Counted from the stretch's first letter, positions 16,520 to 24,360 are shown. The stretch is DNA of 64,000 bases from Arsenicicoccus cauae (GCF_009707125.1 NZ_WLVL01000039.1:124001-188000); one strand, 5' to 3'. A program made the numbers and translations. Notes: generated by a model from the letters alone, not told the origin.

Positions 16520-17149
16520 ATGCGTCACGACTTCCCGGTCCACGGAGAGAACGCCCCGGACAACCCGGCCCTCTATCGCCTGCTGACGTCGGTGATCGTC
16601 CCGCGGCCCATCGCCTGGGTCACCTCACGGTCCGCCGCGGGGGTGGACAACCTCGCACCGCACTCGTTCTACACCGTGGCGTGCGTGGACCCGCCAATGG
16701 TCCAGTTCACCTCGGTGGGGGTCAAGGACACCCTGCGAAACGTCCGGGAGACAGGAGAGTTCGTCGTGCACCTGCTCGGGGAGCGGCACGTCGAGGTGGG
16801 CAACGCGTCGGGCACGGACTACCCGCCACAGGTGAGCGAGCTCGACGCGCTCCAGCTCGAGCGGGAGCCCAGCGTCACCGTCGCCGTGCCCCGGCTGGCC
16901 GCCAGCCCGGTGGCCATCGAGTGCCGTCTGCACGCCGCCCTCACCCTCGGCGACTCGACAGTGGTGATCGGCGCGGTGCAGCACGTCGCCGTCGACGAGG
17001 ACGTCCTCGACCTCAGCCGCCCCGACGGCCCGCACGCCCGGATCCGTGATCTCGCGCCGCTCGCCCGGCTCGGCCGGGACGAGTGGGGCACGGTCGGCGA
17101 GGTGCTGGAGATCAAGCGGATCCCGTACTCCCGCATCAGCGGTCGTTGA
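16520..17149 (+). CDS. Flavin reductase-like (FMN-binding split barrel) protein
   Basis: A 209-residue protein of the flavin reductase-like domain family. It has LLTSVIVPRPIAWVTS at the start of the domain and NLAPHSFYTVACVDPPMVQF, then RNVRETGEFVVHLL, all typical of the FMN-binding split barrel. Members reduce flavin with NAD(P)H or bind FMN as stand-alone oxidoreductases; the substrate here is unknown. The start is apparently leaderless and divergent from a membrane protein gene. Confidence 0.85.
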   Translation: MRHDFPVHGENAPDNPALYRLLTSVIVPRPIAWVTSRSAAGVDNLAPHSFYTVACVDPPMVQFTSVGVKDTLRNVRETGEFVVHLLGERHVEVGNASGTDYPPQVSELDALQLEREPSVTVAVPRLAASPVAIECRLHAALTLGDSTVVIGAVQHVAVDEDVLDLSRPDGPHARIRDLAPLARLGRDEWGTVGEVLEIKRIPYSRISGR

Positions 17150-17180
17150 CGCGCCCGGGCGGGGGCGCGGGCGACGCCGG

Positions 17181-18068
17181 TCAGGCCTCGAGGGTGGCGA
17201 CCAGGTGGACGGTCTCGGGCCTCTTGGTAGAGCGCATTGCGGCGACCTGGACGTCGCCGGAGCGGTCCACCACGAGGTCGACGGTGGTGGGCAGCAGCAC
17301 GGGCTTGCGGAACCACACGTGCGACCGGCTCGGGCCGGTGCTCGCGGGGCCCAGTGCGGCGAGGGTCCGTGCGCCGGTCCACATGCCGTGGGCGATGGCC
17401 CGCGGGAACCCCATGGCCCGCGCGGTCAGCGGGTGCAGGTGGATCGGGTTGACGTCCCCCGAGACGGAGGCATAGCGGCGGCCCAGGTCGTCGGCCAGCC
17501 GCCACCGGGCGCACGGCTCACCCGCCGGTATGCCGGGCGCGTCAGCGCCGCGCGGGGCGCCGTCGTCGCCGCGACCCCGCTGCAGATAGGTGCTGGTCTC
17601 CTCCCACACCGCCTCGCCGTCGACCTGCAGGAGCGTGACCAGGTCGACGAGTCGCCCCTTGGGGTGAGGGCGCAGCGCCTCGGCCCACACGGTGACGTCG
17701 TAGTCCTCACCGGCGGTCAGGGTGCGGTGCACGGTCGTGGCGTTCTCGACGTGCACGAGACCGGGCATGGGTAGCGGGAAGTCCCGGTCGGACATGATCT
17801 TGGCCGCGAGCGGGAAGCCCAGCAGGTGCGGGTAGGCGTGCGGCAGGACGTCGCCTCCCGGCGCCCCGACGAGGCGCTGGTAGTCCGCGAGGTGACCCCG
17901 GTCGACCTGCACGCCGCGGCGCAGCAGGCGCCGGGTGGTCAGGTCACCGCCCCGGCCCTTGGCGGTAAGGGCGCCGCGCACGAGCGAGCCCACCAGCGAC
18001 GGGGACTCGCGGATCTCGCGGATCTCGCCGAGCTCCGGGCTGGGGAGCGCGGGCTGGTCGGTCGTCAT
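17181..18068 (-). CDS. MaoC-type 3-hydroxyacyl thioester dehydratase (HtdX-like)
   Basis: A 295-residue double hot-dog dehydratase/hydratase. The C-terminal hot-dog carries the hydratase 2 motif YASVSGDVNPIHLHPLTARAMGFPRAIAHGMW, whose Asp and His are catalytic in (R)-specific enoyl-CoA hydratases. The N-terminal half is a degenerate hot-dog. The gene follows fabG-like DNA with a seven-base gap on the same strand, after a thiolase gene. The trio resembles Rv0241c-Rv0242c-Rv0243 of M. tuberculosis (HtdX, FabG4, FadA2). It probably acts in fatty acyl-CoA metabolism. Confidence 0.87.
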   Translation of the reverse strand: MTTDQPALPSPELGEIREIRESPSLVGSLVRGALTAKGRGGDLTTRRLLRRGVQVDRGHLADYQRLVGAPGGDVLPHAYPHLLGFPLAAKIMSDRDFPLPMPGLVHVENATTVHRTLTAGEDYDVTVWAEALRPHPKGRLVDLVTLLQVDGEAVWEETSTYLQRGRGDDGAPRGADAPGIPAGEPCARWRLADDLGRRYASVSGDVNPIHLHPLTARAMGFPRAIAHGMWTGARTLAALGPASTGPSRSHVWFRKPVLLPTTVDLVVDRSGDVQVAAMRSTKRPETVHLVATLEA

Positions 18069-18075
18069 CCTGCGC

Positions 18076-19446
18076 TCACGCCCCGATCATGTTCTGCCCG
18101 CACACCCGGATGACCTGGCCGTTGACCCCCGCCGAGGCCGGCTGGACGAGCCAGGCGATCGTGTCGGCGACGTCGACCGGCAGACCGCCCTGCTGCAGGG
18201 AGGACAGGCGCCGGGCCGCCTCACGCGTGGCGAACGGCATCTTGCCGGTCATCTCGGTCTCGATCAGGCCGGGGGCGACGCCGTTGATGGTGATGCCGCG
18301 CTCCGCGAGCTGCGGGGCGAGGGCGCCCACGAGCCCGATGATCGCGGCCTTGGTGGCCGAGTAGTTGGTCTGGCCGCGGTTGCCCGCGAAGCCGGACTGG
18401 CTGGACAGGCACACCATGCGGCCGCCCTCGCCGAGACCGTCGGGGCCGAGGAGGGTCTCGTTCATCTGCACGATCGAGGCGAGGTTGACGGCCATGACGC
18501 TGTCCCAACGGGACTCGTCCATGTTGACGAAGAGCTTGTCGCGGGTGATGCCGGCGTTGTGCACCACGATGTCGAGGCCGCCGTGACGCGTGCGGGCGTG
18601 GTCGAGGATGCGTCGGCCGGCGTCCTCGGCGGTGACGTCGAGCTGGAGCGCGGTGCCGCCCACCTCGTTGGCCACGCGCGCCAGGGCCTCGCCGGCCGCG
18701 GGCACGTCGACGCACACGACCGTGGCGCCGTCGCGGTGCAGGGTGCGGGCGATGGCCGCACCGATGCCGCGAGCCGCACCCGTCACGACGGCCACCCGGC
18801 CGTCGAGGGGGCGGTCGACCGACGGGTTGGCCTGCGCCGCAGCGTCGCTCACCCGGACCGGCTGGCCGTCGACGAAGGCCGACCGACCCGAGAGGAAGAA
18901 GCGCACGGCCTCGCCGACGTTGGCCTCGGCCTGCTGCGCGACGCCCTCGCCGGTGCCGCCCTCGCGGACCGGCCCGAGGACGAGGTTGGCCGTCGCGCCC
19001 GCTCGGAGCTCCTTGGCCAGGGATCGGGTGAACCCGTCGAGCGCGCGCTGGGTCGCCACCTGCACGGGGTCCGTGAGCTGGGTGGGGTCGGTGCCGAGGA
19101 CGACGACGCGCGCGTTGCGGGCGAGCCGCTTGACGGCCGGCGCCGCCAGCTCGGGCAGCGCCGCGAGGTCGGAGGGCCGACGCGCGTCCGACAGGTCGAG
19201 CACGATGCCACCGAGGCGGCCCTCGCCCAGCTCGTCGAGCGAGCCCACCACGGAGACAGCGGCGTTGGTGAGCAGGGAGCGCACGCTCGCGGCATACGAG
19301 CCCGTCCCGGCCACGAGCACCGGTGACTCGCAGAGGATCTGGCCCGGCTCGTAGCGCCGCAGGCGCACCGGGGCGGGCAGCCCCAGCCGCTGGGCGACAT
19401 TCTTGCCGAAGGGGGTGTTGACGAAGTCGGAGTACTGGTCGGTCAC
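18076..19446 (-). CDS. FabG4-type 3-oxoacyl-(ACP/CoA) reductase, long form
   Basis: A 456-residue high-molecular-weight SDR. The C-terminal half is a full SDR domain: TGAARGIGAAIA binds the cofactor, HNAGIT is conserved, and SSQSGFAGNRGQTNYSATKAA holds the Ser-Tyr-Lys triad. The N-terminal 200 residues form the flavodoxin-like extra domain typical of FabG4, which uses NADH and CoA substrates. I chose the GTG at 19446: it sits one base after the thiolase stop with GGAGG six bases upstream. The longer frame from 19482 lies inside the thiolase gene. Confidence 0.9.
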   Translation of the reverse strand: MTDQYSDFVNTPFGKNVAQRLGLPAPVRLRRYEPGQILCESPVLVAGTGSYAASVRSLLTNAAVSVVGSLDELGEGRLGGIVLDLSDARRPSDLAALPELAAPAVKRLARNARVVVLGTDPTQLTDPVQVATQRALDGFTRSLAKELRAGATANLVLGPVREGGTGEGVAQQAEANVGEAVRFFLSGRSAFVDGQPVRVSDAAAQANPSVDRPLDGRVAVVTGAARGIGAAIARTLHRDGATVVCVDVPAAGEALARVANEVGGTALQLDVTAEDAGRRILDHARTRHGGLDIVVHNAGITRDKLFVNMDESRWDSVMAVNLASIVQMNETLLGPDGLGEGGRMVCLSSQSGFAGNRGQTNYSATKAAIIGLVGALAPQLAERGITINGVAPGLIETEMTGKMPFATREAARRLSSLQQGGLPVDVADTIAWLVQPASAGVNGQVIRVCGQNMIGA

Positions 19447-19447
19447 C

Positions 19448-20725
19448 TCAGGCCTCCACGATCGCGACGACGCCCTGGCCACCGGCCGCGCAGATGGAGA
19501 TCAGGCCGCGGCCCGAGCCCCGCTCGTGCAGCATCTTGGCCAGGCTGGCGAGGATGCGGCCACCGGTGGCCGCGAAGGGGTGGCCCGCCGCGAGGGACGA
19601 GCCGTTGACGTTGAGCTTGGCGCGGTCGATCGAGCCGAGCGGGGCGTCCAGGCCGAGCCGCTCGCGGCAGAAGTCCTCGTCCTCCCACGCCGCGAGGGTC
19701 GACAGCACCGTCGAGGCGAAGGCCTCGTGGATCTCGTAGAAGTCGAAGTCCTGCAGGCTCAGGCCGTTTCGCGCGAGCAGGCGGGGCACGGCATACGCCG
19801 GCGCCATCAGCAGGCCCTCGTCGCCGTGTACGTAGTCGACGGCCGCCGTCTCGCCGTCGACGAACCAGGCGAGAGGCTCGAGGTGGTGCTCGCGCGCCCA
19901 CTCCTCGCTCGCGAGGAGCACGGTCGAGGCGCCGTCGGTGAGCGGGGTGGAGTTGCCCGCGGTCATCGTGGCGCCCTCACCCTTGCCGAAGACGGGCTTG
20001 AGCGTGGCGAGCTTGTCGACCGTGGAGTCGGGGCGCAGGTTGTTGTCCCTGGTGAGGCCCATGAACGGCGTCATCAGGTCGTCGAAGAAGCCACGGTCGT
20101 AGGCGGCGGCGAGGTTGCGATGCGAGGCGGCGGCCAGCTCGTCCTGCGCCTCGCGGGTGATGCCCCAGCGCTTGGCGGTCTGGGCCATGTGCTCGCCCAT
20201 CGAGAGCCCGGTGCGTGGCTCGTCGTTCTGCGGGGCGACGGGCGCGAGGTGCTGGGGTCGCAGGCTGGCGACCGCCTTGGCGCGGGCCAGGGGGGTCTTG
20301 GCTCGCATCGCCGTGAGCAGGGTGCGGCGCAGACCCTCGCTGATGACGATCGGGGCGTCCGAGGTGGTGTCGACGCCACCGGCGATGCCGACGTCGATCT
20401 GGCCGAGGGCGATCTTGTTGCTGACGAGGATCGCGGCCTCGAGGCCGGTGCCGCACGCCTGCTGCAGGTCATAGGCCGGGGTCTGCGCGGACAGCCGGGT
20501 GCCGAGCACGGACTCGCGGGTGAGGTTGAAGTCGCGCGAGTGCTTGATCACGGCCCCGGCGGCGACCTCGCCGAGCCGCTGCCCCGCGAGGCCGTAGCGG
20601 GCGACCAGCCCGTCGAGCGCGGCGGTGAGCATGTCCTGGTTGGAGGCCTTGGCGTAGGCGCCGTTGGACCGGGCGAAGGGGATGCGATTGCCGCCGAGGA
20701 CGGCGACGCGACGGGTGGTCGTCAT
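19448..20725 (-). CDS. Acetyl-CoA C-acyltransferase (FadA2/FadI-like thiolase)
   Basis: A 425-residue thiolase. The nucleophilic Cys is in LQQACGTGLEAA, the second conserved His in NVNGSSLAAGHPFAATGG and the last Cys in ICAAGGQG. It makes or cleaves 3-ketoacyl-CoA. The ATG at 20725 has AGGAG upstream; the longer frame from 20764 lacks one. It heads an operon with the FabG4-like and MaoC-like genes. The promoter region shared with the divergent TetR gene contains GATAC-type inverted and direct repeats, so the operon is probably TetR-controlled. Confidence 0.9.
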   Translation of the reverse strand: MTTTRRVAVLGGNRIPFARSNGAYAKASNQDMLTAALDGLVARYGLAGQRLGEVAAGAVIKHSRDFNLTRESVLGTRLSAQTPAYDLQQACGTGLEAAILVSNKIALGQIDVGIAGGVDTTSDAPIVISEGLRRTLLTAMRAKTPLARAKAVASLRPQHLAPVAPQNDEPRTGLSMGEHMAQTAKRWGITREAQDELAAASHRNLAAAYDRGFFDDLMTPFMGLTRDNNLRPDSTVDKLATLKPVFGKGEGATMTAGNSTPLTDGASTVLLASEEWAREHHLEPLAWFVDGETAAVDYVHGDEGLLMAPAYAVPRLLARNGLSLQDFDFYEIHEAFASTVLSTLAAWEDEDFCRERLGLDAPLGSIDRAKLNVNGSSLAAGHPFAATGGRILASLAKMLHERGSGRGLISICAAGGQGVVAIVEA

Positions 20726-20769
20726 GGGTGCTCCTGTGCGAGACGGGTCGGACGCTCCCGCCAATGTAA

Positions 20770-20796
20770 CCGATACCCTGAGTATCCGATACCTTG
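20770..20796. promoter_or_regulatory. Probable TetR operator between thiolase and regulator genes
   Basis: GATAC-N5-GTATC (20772-20786) forms an inverted repeat, and CCGATACC occurs twice with a 16-bp period (from 20770 and 20786). The sequence lies midway between the divergent thiolase operon and the TetR gene. It is AT-richer than the surroundings, as expected for an autoregulatory operator. Confidence 0.55.
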
Positions 20797-20818
20797 ATCA
20801 CCTGATAACTTCTGGCGT

Positions 20819-21472
20819 ATGACGAGCGCCACTCCCGCCTCGGACGACGACGCCGGGCGCGCCGACGGACGAGTCGACGGGCGCGCCTCGCGCTGGGACG
20901 AGCACCGTCGCCAGCGTCGGGTCGAGCTCGTGGACCACACCGTCCGCGCCATCCGCAGGCACGGCGCCGGGGTCGGTCTCGACGACGTCGCGGCCCAGGC
21001 GGGGACCAGCAAGACCGTGATCTACCGGCACTTCGACGATCGGACGGGCCTGTACCGAGCGGTGGCGCAACGGGTAGAGGGGCAGATCGTGGGCCGGGTT
21101 CGCTCGTCGCTCGACGCCGACGCCTCGCCGCGCGAGGTGCTGGAGTCCGTCATCGACGCCTACCTGCGCCTGGTGGAGCGCGACCCCGAGCTGTACCGCT
21201 TCGTCATACGACGTCCGCTGGTCGAGGGCCCCCTGGACGACGACCCGGTGCCCGGCATCACCAGCCAGGTGGCGGCCACCATCGCCGGTCTGCTCGACGA
21301 CACGACCACCCCGGCGATCGCCCACGTGTGGGCTGTGGCCCTCGTCGGCTCGGTGCAGGCGTGCGCCGACGACTGGCTCGCCGCCGACCCCGCCGCCCGG
21401 ATGACACGGGCCGAGCTCACGCACCAGCTCGCCGAGCTGGCCTGGCACGGCATCGCCCAGACCTATCGGTAG
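20819..21472 (+). CDS. TetR/AcrR-family transcriptional regulator
   Basis: A 217-residue regulator. The N-terminal helix-turn-helix is AIRRHGAGVGLDDVAAQAGTSKTVIYRHFDDRTGLYRAV (written here only as landmarks; it spans about residues 39-77). The rest is a helical ligand-binding domain. It is divergent from the thiolase-FabG4-MaoC operon and probably represses it, sensing an acyl-CoA or fatty acid. The start appears leaderless: TAACTT (20806-20811) and seven bases to the ATG. Confidence 0.88.
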   Translation: MTSATPASDDDAGRADGRVDGRASRWDEHRRQRRVELVDHTVRAIRRHGAGVGLDDVAAQAGTSKTVIYRHFDDRTGLYRAVAQRVEGQIVGRVRSSLDADASPREVLESVIDAYLRLVERDPELYRFVIRRPLVEGPLDDDPVPGITSQVAATIAGLLDDTTTPAIAHVWAVALVGSVQACADDWLAADPAARMTRAELTHQLAELAWHGIAQTYR

Positions 21473-21476
21473 GCCT

Positions 21477-21491
21477 GTGCCAGGCTGGCAC
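21477..21491 (+). promoter_or_regulatory. 15-bp palindrome over a leaderless -10
   Basis: A perfect palindrome GTGCCAG-G-CTGGCAC lies one base before an ATG at 21493, with CAGGCT in the -10 position. The same design with one symmetrical change (GTGACAG-G-CTGTCAC) precedes the dienelactone hydrolase gene at 62910, again one base from the ATG. Confidence 0.45.
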
Positions 21492-21492
21492 C

Positions 21493-21549
21493 ATGACCGC
21501 CCCGCACGTCGTCGCCGTCAGCCGCGACGAGCCCCTGGCCCCCGTCTGA
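21493..21549 (+). other. 18-codon open frame, leader peptide or gene remnant
   Basis: ATG to TGA encodes MTAPHVVAVSRDEPLAPV. The opening (VVAVSRD) resembles the first residues of MOSC-domain proteins, so this may be the stump of a deleted gene that kept its promoter. It could instead be a leader peptide upstream of the alkylation-repair operon. An 8-bp inverted repeat (CCTCACAC at 21556-21563 and GTGTGAGG at 21587-21594) lies between it and ogt. Confidence 0.35.
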
Positions 21550-21636
21550 CCCGGACCTCACACATCGGCAGGCTGCGGCGTCTACGGTGTGAGGCGGGGC
21601 AGCGAGCCGCGCGACACACGAGTCCCGAGGAGCAGG

Positions 21637-22140
21637 ATGCGTCGCCACACGATCATCGACAGCCCCGTCGGGCCGCTGACCGCGGTCGCCGACGCGGACG
21701 CGCTGATCGCGGTCTACTTCGAGGCGCACGGACGCCGGCCTGCCGTCACCGACCACGGTGCTCGCGTCGACGCCGACCCGCTGCTGGCGCGCGTGAGCGC
21801 CCAGCTGGGCGAGTACTTCGCGGGCCGGCGCACGACCTTCGACCTGCCGCTGGCGCCGCCAGGCGATGCCTTCCAGCAGCGCGTATGGGCCCAGCTGCGC
21901 GAGATCCCCTACGGCGAGACGCGGTCCTACGGACAGCTCGCCCGGGCCCTCGGCCAGCCTGGCGCGGCCCAGGCGGTCGGCAACGCCAACGGCGCCAACC
22001 CGATCTCCGTCGTCGTCCCCTGCCACCGCGTCATCGGGTCCGACGGCTCCCTGACCGGCTACGCAGGGGGCCTGGAACGCAAGCGCTGGCTCCTCGCGCA
22101 CGAGGAGCCAGCGGCCGACGTGACCGGTCGACTCTTTTGA
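21637..22140 (+). CDS. ogt: Methylated-DNA-protein cysteine methyltransferase (Ogt type)
   Basis: A 167-residue suicide enzyme that moves methyl groups from O6-methylguanine to its own cysteine. VVVPCHRVIGSDG contains the acceptor (Cys129), IPYGETRSYGQLA is the recognition helix region and the RKRWLLAHE tail is typical. AGGAG precedes the ATG. A possible -10 (TACGGT, 21583-21588) gives a leader of about 40 bases. It is the first gene of an apparent operon with a sigma factor, a second methyltransferase and a Tag glycosylase. Confidence 0.92.
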   Translation: MRRHTIIDSPVGPLTAVADADALIAVYFEAHGRRPAVTDHGARVDADPLLARVSAQLGEYFAGRRTTFDLPLAPPGDAFQQRVWAQLREIPYGETRSYGQLARALGQPGAAQAVGNANGANPISVVVPCHRVIGSDGSLTGYAGGLERKRWLLAHEEPAADVTGRLF

Positions 22141-22157
22141 GCAGCAACGGATCTCGT

Positions 22158-22652
22158 ATGCCGCGCACCGAGCCCTTCGAGGACGTGGTCACCGCGCACG
22201 GGGCCACCGTCCTGCGGGTGTGCCGCGCCGTGGTGGGGCCCGTCGACGCCGAGGACGCCTGGTCCGAGACCTTCCTCGCGGCCTTGCGCGCCTGGCCACG
22301 GCTGGACGCGGACGCCAATGTCGAGGCGTGGCTGGTCACGATCGCGCACCGCAAGGCCATCGACCTGGTGCGCAAGGACGCTCGCAGCACACCGACCGAT
22401 CACCTCCCGGACCGTCCTGCACGCCAGGGCAACCCGCACGACCACGACCCCGACCTGTGGCGCGCGCTGGCCGGGCTCACCGACCGACAGCGGCAGGCCG
22501 TCGCCTACCACCACCTGGCCGGGCTGCCGCACGCCGAGGTCGCGGCGATCCTCGGCAGCACCCCGGCCGCCGCGCGCCGGGCCTGCGCCGACGGCATCGC
22601 TGCGCTCCGCCGCACGTATCCCCTGCTCGCCGAGGAGGACCCGCATGACTGA
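22158..22652 (+). CDS. ECF-like RNA polymerase sigma factor in an alkylation-repair operon
   Basis: A 164-residue sigma factor with only regions 2 and 4. Region 2 includes GPVDAEDAWSETFLAALRAW (about residues 34-53). Region 4 has LTDRQRQAVAYHHLAGLPHAEVAAIL (its helix-turn-helix ends AAARRACADGI). There is no anti-sigma gene beside it. It lies 17 bases after ogt and overlaps the next methyltransferase gene by eight bases. A TTG at 22137 overlapping the ogt stop is an alternative start. The context suggests it directs transcription of alkylation-damage genes, replacing the Ada regulator. That role is inferred from position. Confidence 0.83.
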   Translation: MPRTEPFEDVVTAHGATVLRVCRAVVGPVDAEDAWSETFLAALRAWPRLDADANVEAWLVTIAHRKAIDLVRKDARSTPTDHLPDRPARQGNPHDHDPDLWRALAGLTDRQRQAVAYHHLAGLPHAEVAAILGSTPAAARRACADGIAALRRTYPLLAEEDPHD

Positions 22653-23268
22653 CCTCGCCGCCCTCGACCACGTCGACCCGTCGCACCTGGCTGCGCTGCG
22701 CGCCCGCCTCGCCGAACGCGCCCTCGCCGCAGGCGAGCTCGACCTGCGGCACCGGAGCGTGGACTCACCTCTCGGGCCCCTGCTCGTGGCTGCCACCCCC
22801 CGAGGGGTGGTCCGGGTCGCGTTCTCCCACGAGGGGTTCGACGAGGTCGTCGCCGACCTGGCCCGCCGCCTGTCGCCCCGTGTCCTGCCCGCGGGATCCA
22901 CCCTCGACGACGTTGCGCGCGAGCTCGACGAGTTCTTCGCCGGACGCCGGGACGAGATCCGCGTGGCCACGGACCTGGTGCTGGCCCAGGGATTTCGGCG
23001 ACAGGTCCTGGACCACCTGCGCGAGATCCCTTATGGGAGGACGGAGTCCTACGCCGCCGTCGCCACCTCCTGCGGCAACCCGCGTGCGGTGCGGGCCGTC
23101 GGGACGGCCTGCGCCACCAACCCCGTCCCCATCCTCGTGCCCTGCCACCGCGTCGTCCGTAGCGACGGCACGACCGGCGCCTATCGTGGTGGAGCCGCGG
23201 CCAAGCGGTGGCTGCTGGCAATGGAGTCCGCCGCGGTCACGCCGGCGGATCGGCATACCGGCACCTGA
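22645..23268 (+). CDS. Second methylated-DNA-protein cysteine methyltransferase
   Basis: A 207-residue Ogt-type protein, longer than its neighbour by about 40 residues at the N-terminus (MTDLAALDHVDPSHLAALRA, a helical extension). The acceptor motif is ILVPCHRVVRSDG (Cys167) and the active-site helix region is IPYGRTESYAAVA. Translation is coupled to the sigma factor (eight-base overlap). The N-terminal extension could contact the sigma factor, for example as a sensor that reports methylation. That is speculation from the gene coupling. Confidence 0.9.
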   Translation: MTDLAALDHVDPSHLAALRARLAERALAAGELDLRHRSVDSPLGPLLVAATPRGVVRVAFSHEGFDEVVADLARRLSPRVLPAGSTLDDVARELDEFFAGRRDEIRVATDLVLAQGFRRQVLDHLREIPYGRTESYAAVATSCGNPRAVRAVGTACATNPVPILVPCHRVVRSDGTTGAYRGGAAAKRWLLAMESAAVTPADRHTGT

Positions 23269-23277
23269 GGAGAGTCG

Positions 23278-23868
23278 TTGAGCGAGATCGTGATCGGCGA
23301 GGACGGCCTGGCGCGCCCACCGTGGGCGGCGACCGACCCTCTCCTGCGCGACTACTACGACACCGAGTGGGGGATGCCGGTCCGCGACGAGCGCGGGGTC
23401 TACGAGCGGCTGAGCCTGGAGGCCTTCCAGTCCGGCCTGTCCTGGGCGACGATCCTGCGCAAGCGACCGGCCTTCCGCGCCGCCTTCGCGGACTTCGACC
23501 CCGACGTCGTCGCGGCCTACGGCGAGCGCGACGTCGAGCGGCTGATGGGCGACGCCGGCATCGTCCGCAACCGCCGCAAGATCGAGGCGACCATCACCAA
23601 CGCCCGCGCGACCGTGGCCCTGCGCCGCGAGGGCGGGCTGCCCGAGCTCGTCTGGTCCCACCGCCCCGCCGCGACCCCCGCGCCGAGGACCCTCGCCGAG
23701 ATCCCGACCACGTCCCCGGAGTCGGTGGCGCTGTCGCGGGCGCTGAAGGCGCGCGGGTTCCGATTCGTGGGGCCGACGACGATGCACGCCCTGATGGAGG
23801 CCCTCGGCATCATCGACACCCACCTGGTCGACAGCCATCGCCGGGGATCGTCGGGGGTCTGGGCCTGA
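23278..23868 (+). CDS. tag: DNA-3-methyladenine glycosylase I, zinc-site variant
   Basis: A 196-residue Tag-family glycosylase that excises 3-methyladenine. DPLLRDYYDTEWG, LEAFQSGLSWATIL and LMGDAGIVRNRRKIEA match E. coli Tag, including the active-site Glu and Trp. Three of the four zinc ligands of E. coli Tag (Cys4, His17, His175, Cys179) are not kept: the aligned residues are Pro14, Tyr27, His182 and Ser186. The start is a TTG with GAGGAGAG just upstream. It closes the alkylation-repair operon, nine bases after the second methyltransferase. Confidence 0.88.
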   Translation: MSEIVIGEDGLARPPWAATDPLLRDYYDTEWGMPVRDERGVYERLSLEAFQSGLSWATILRKRPAFRAAFADFDPDVVAAYGERDVERLMGDAGIVRNRRKIEATITNARATVALRREGGLPELVWSHRPAATPAPRTLAEIPTTSPESVALSRALKARGFRFVGPTTMHALMEALGIIDTHLVDSHRRGSSGVWA

Positions 23869-23871
23869 CCG

Positions 23872-23888
23872 GGCTAGGATGCCTAGCC
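23872..23888 (+). promoter_or_regulatory. Palindrome over the merR-type gene promoter
   Basis: GGCTAG-N5-CTAGCC is a perfect inverted repeat that overlaps a -10-like TAGGAT (23875-23880). It lies 35 bp upstream of the MerR-family ATG, which has its own ribosome site. Autoregulation is likely. Confidence 0.45.
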
Positions 23889-23922
23889 AGCCACCCTGCC
23901 CACCAGGCCCCCGGAGTCCTCG

Positions 23923-24336
23923 ATGCTGACCTCGCCCGTGTCCGGGCCCGTCCCCGACCGCCCTCTGCACATCGGGGACGTCGCCGACCTGACGGGGCTG
24001 AGCCTGCGGTCCATCCGGCACTACGAGGACCTGGGGCTCGTGACGCCCCGCGGCCGCACCAACGGCGGCTTCCGCATCTATGGCGCCGAGGCCGTCGAGC
24101 GGCTGCGGCTCGTGATGGACCTCAAGATCATCGGGCTGCCTCTCGAGCGGATCCGTCCGATCGTCGACGCCTGCCTGGCGCTGGAGAACGGCGAAGGCAC
24201 GGTCCACGACGTGGCGACCGTCGACGAGTGCCGCTCGGACGTCACGACAGCGATGGCCGAGATCGAGCAGCGGTTGTCGGCGGCCAAGCACCTGGGGCAA
24301 CGGCTGGGACAGGCCACCGCCCGCGCGAGGGTCTGA
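23923..24336 (+). CDS. MerR-family transcriptional regulator
   Basis: A 137-residue regulator. The winged helix-turn-helix DNA-binding domain (about residues 17-85) is clear: LHIGDVADLTGLSLRSIRHYEDLGLV then FRIYG. A dimerisation coiled coil follows (VTTAMAEIEQRLSAAKHLG). There is no cysteine cluster of the metal-sensing type, since only one Cys lies in the effector end, so it may sense something else or work by another mechanism. The next gene is convergent, and a MerR-like operator lies beyond that gene at 25077-25100. Confidence 0.88.
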   Translation: MLTSPVSGPVPDRPLHIGDVADLTGLSLRSIRHYEDLGLVTPRGRTNGGFRIYGAEAVERLRLVMDLKIIGLPLERIRPIVDACLALENGEGTVHDVATVDECRSDVTTAMAEIEQRLSAAKHLGQRLGQATARARV

Positions 24337-24360
24337 TCGGTCCCGCGCGAGGGCCCGGGA

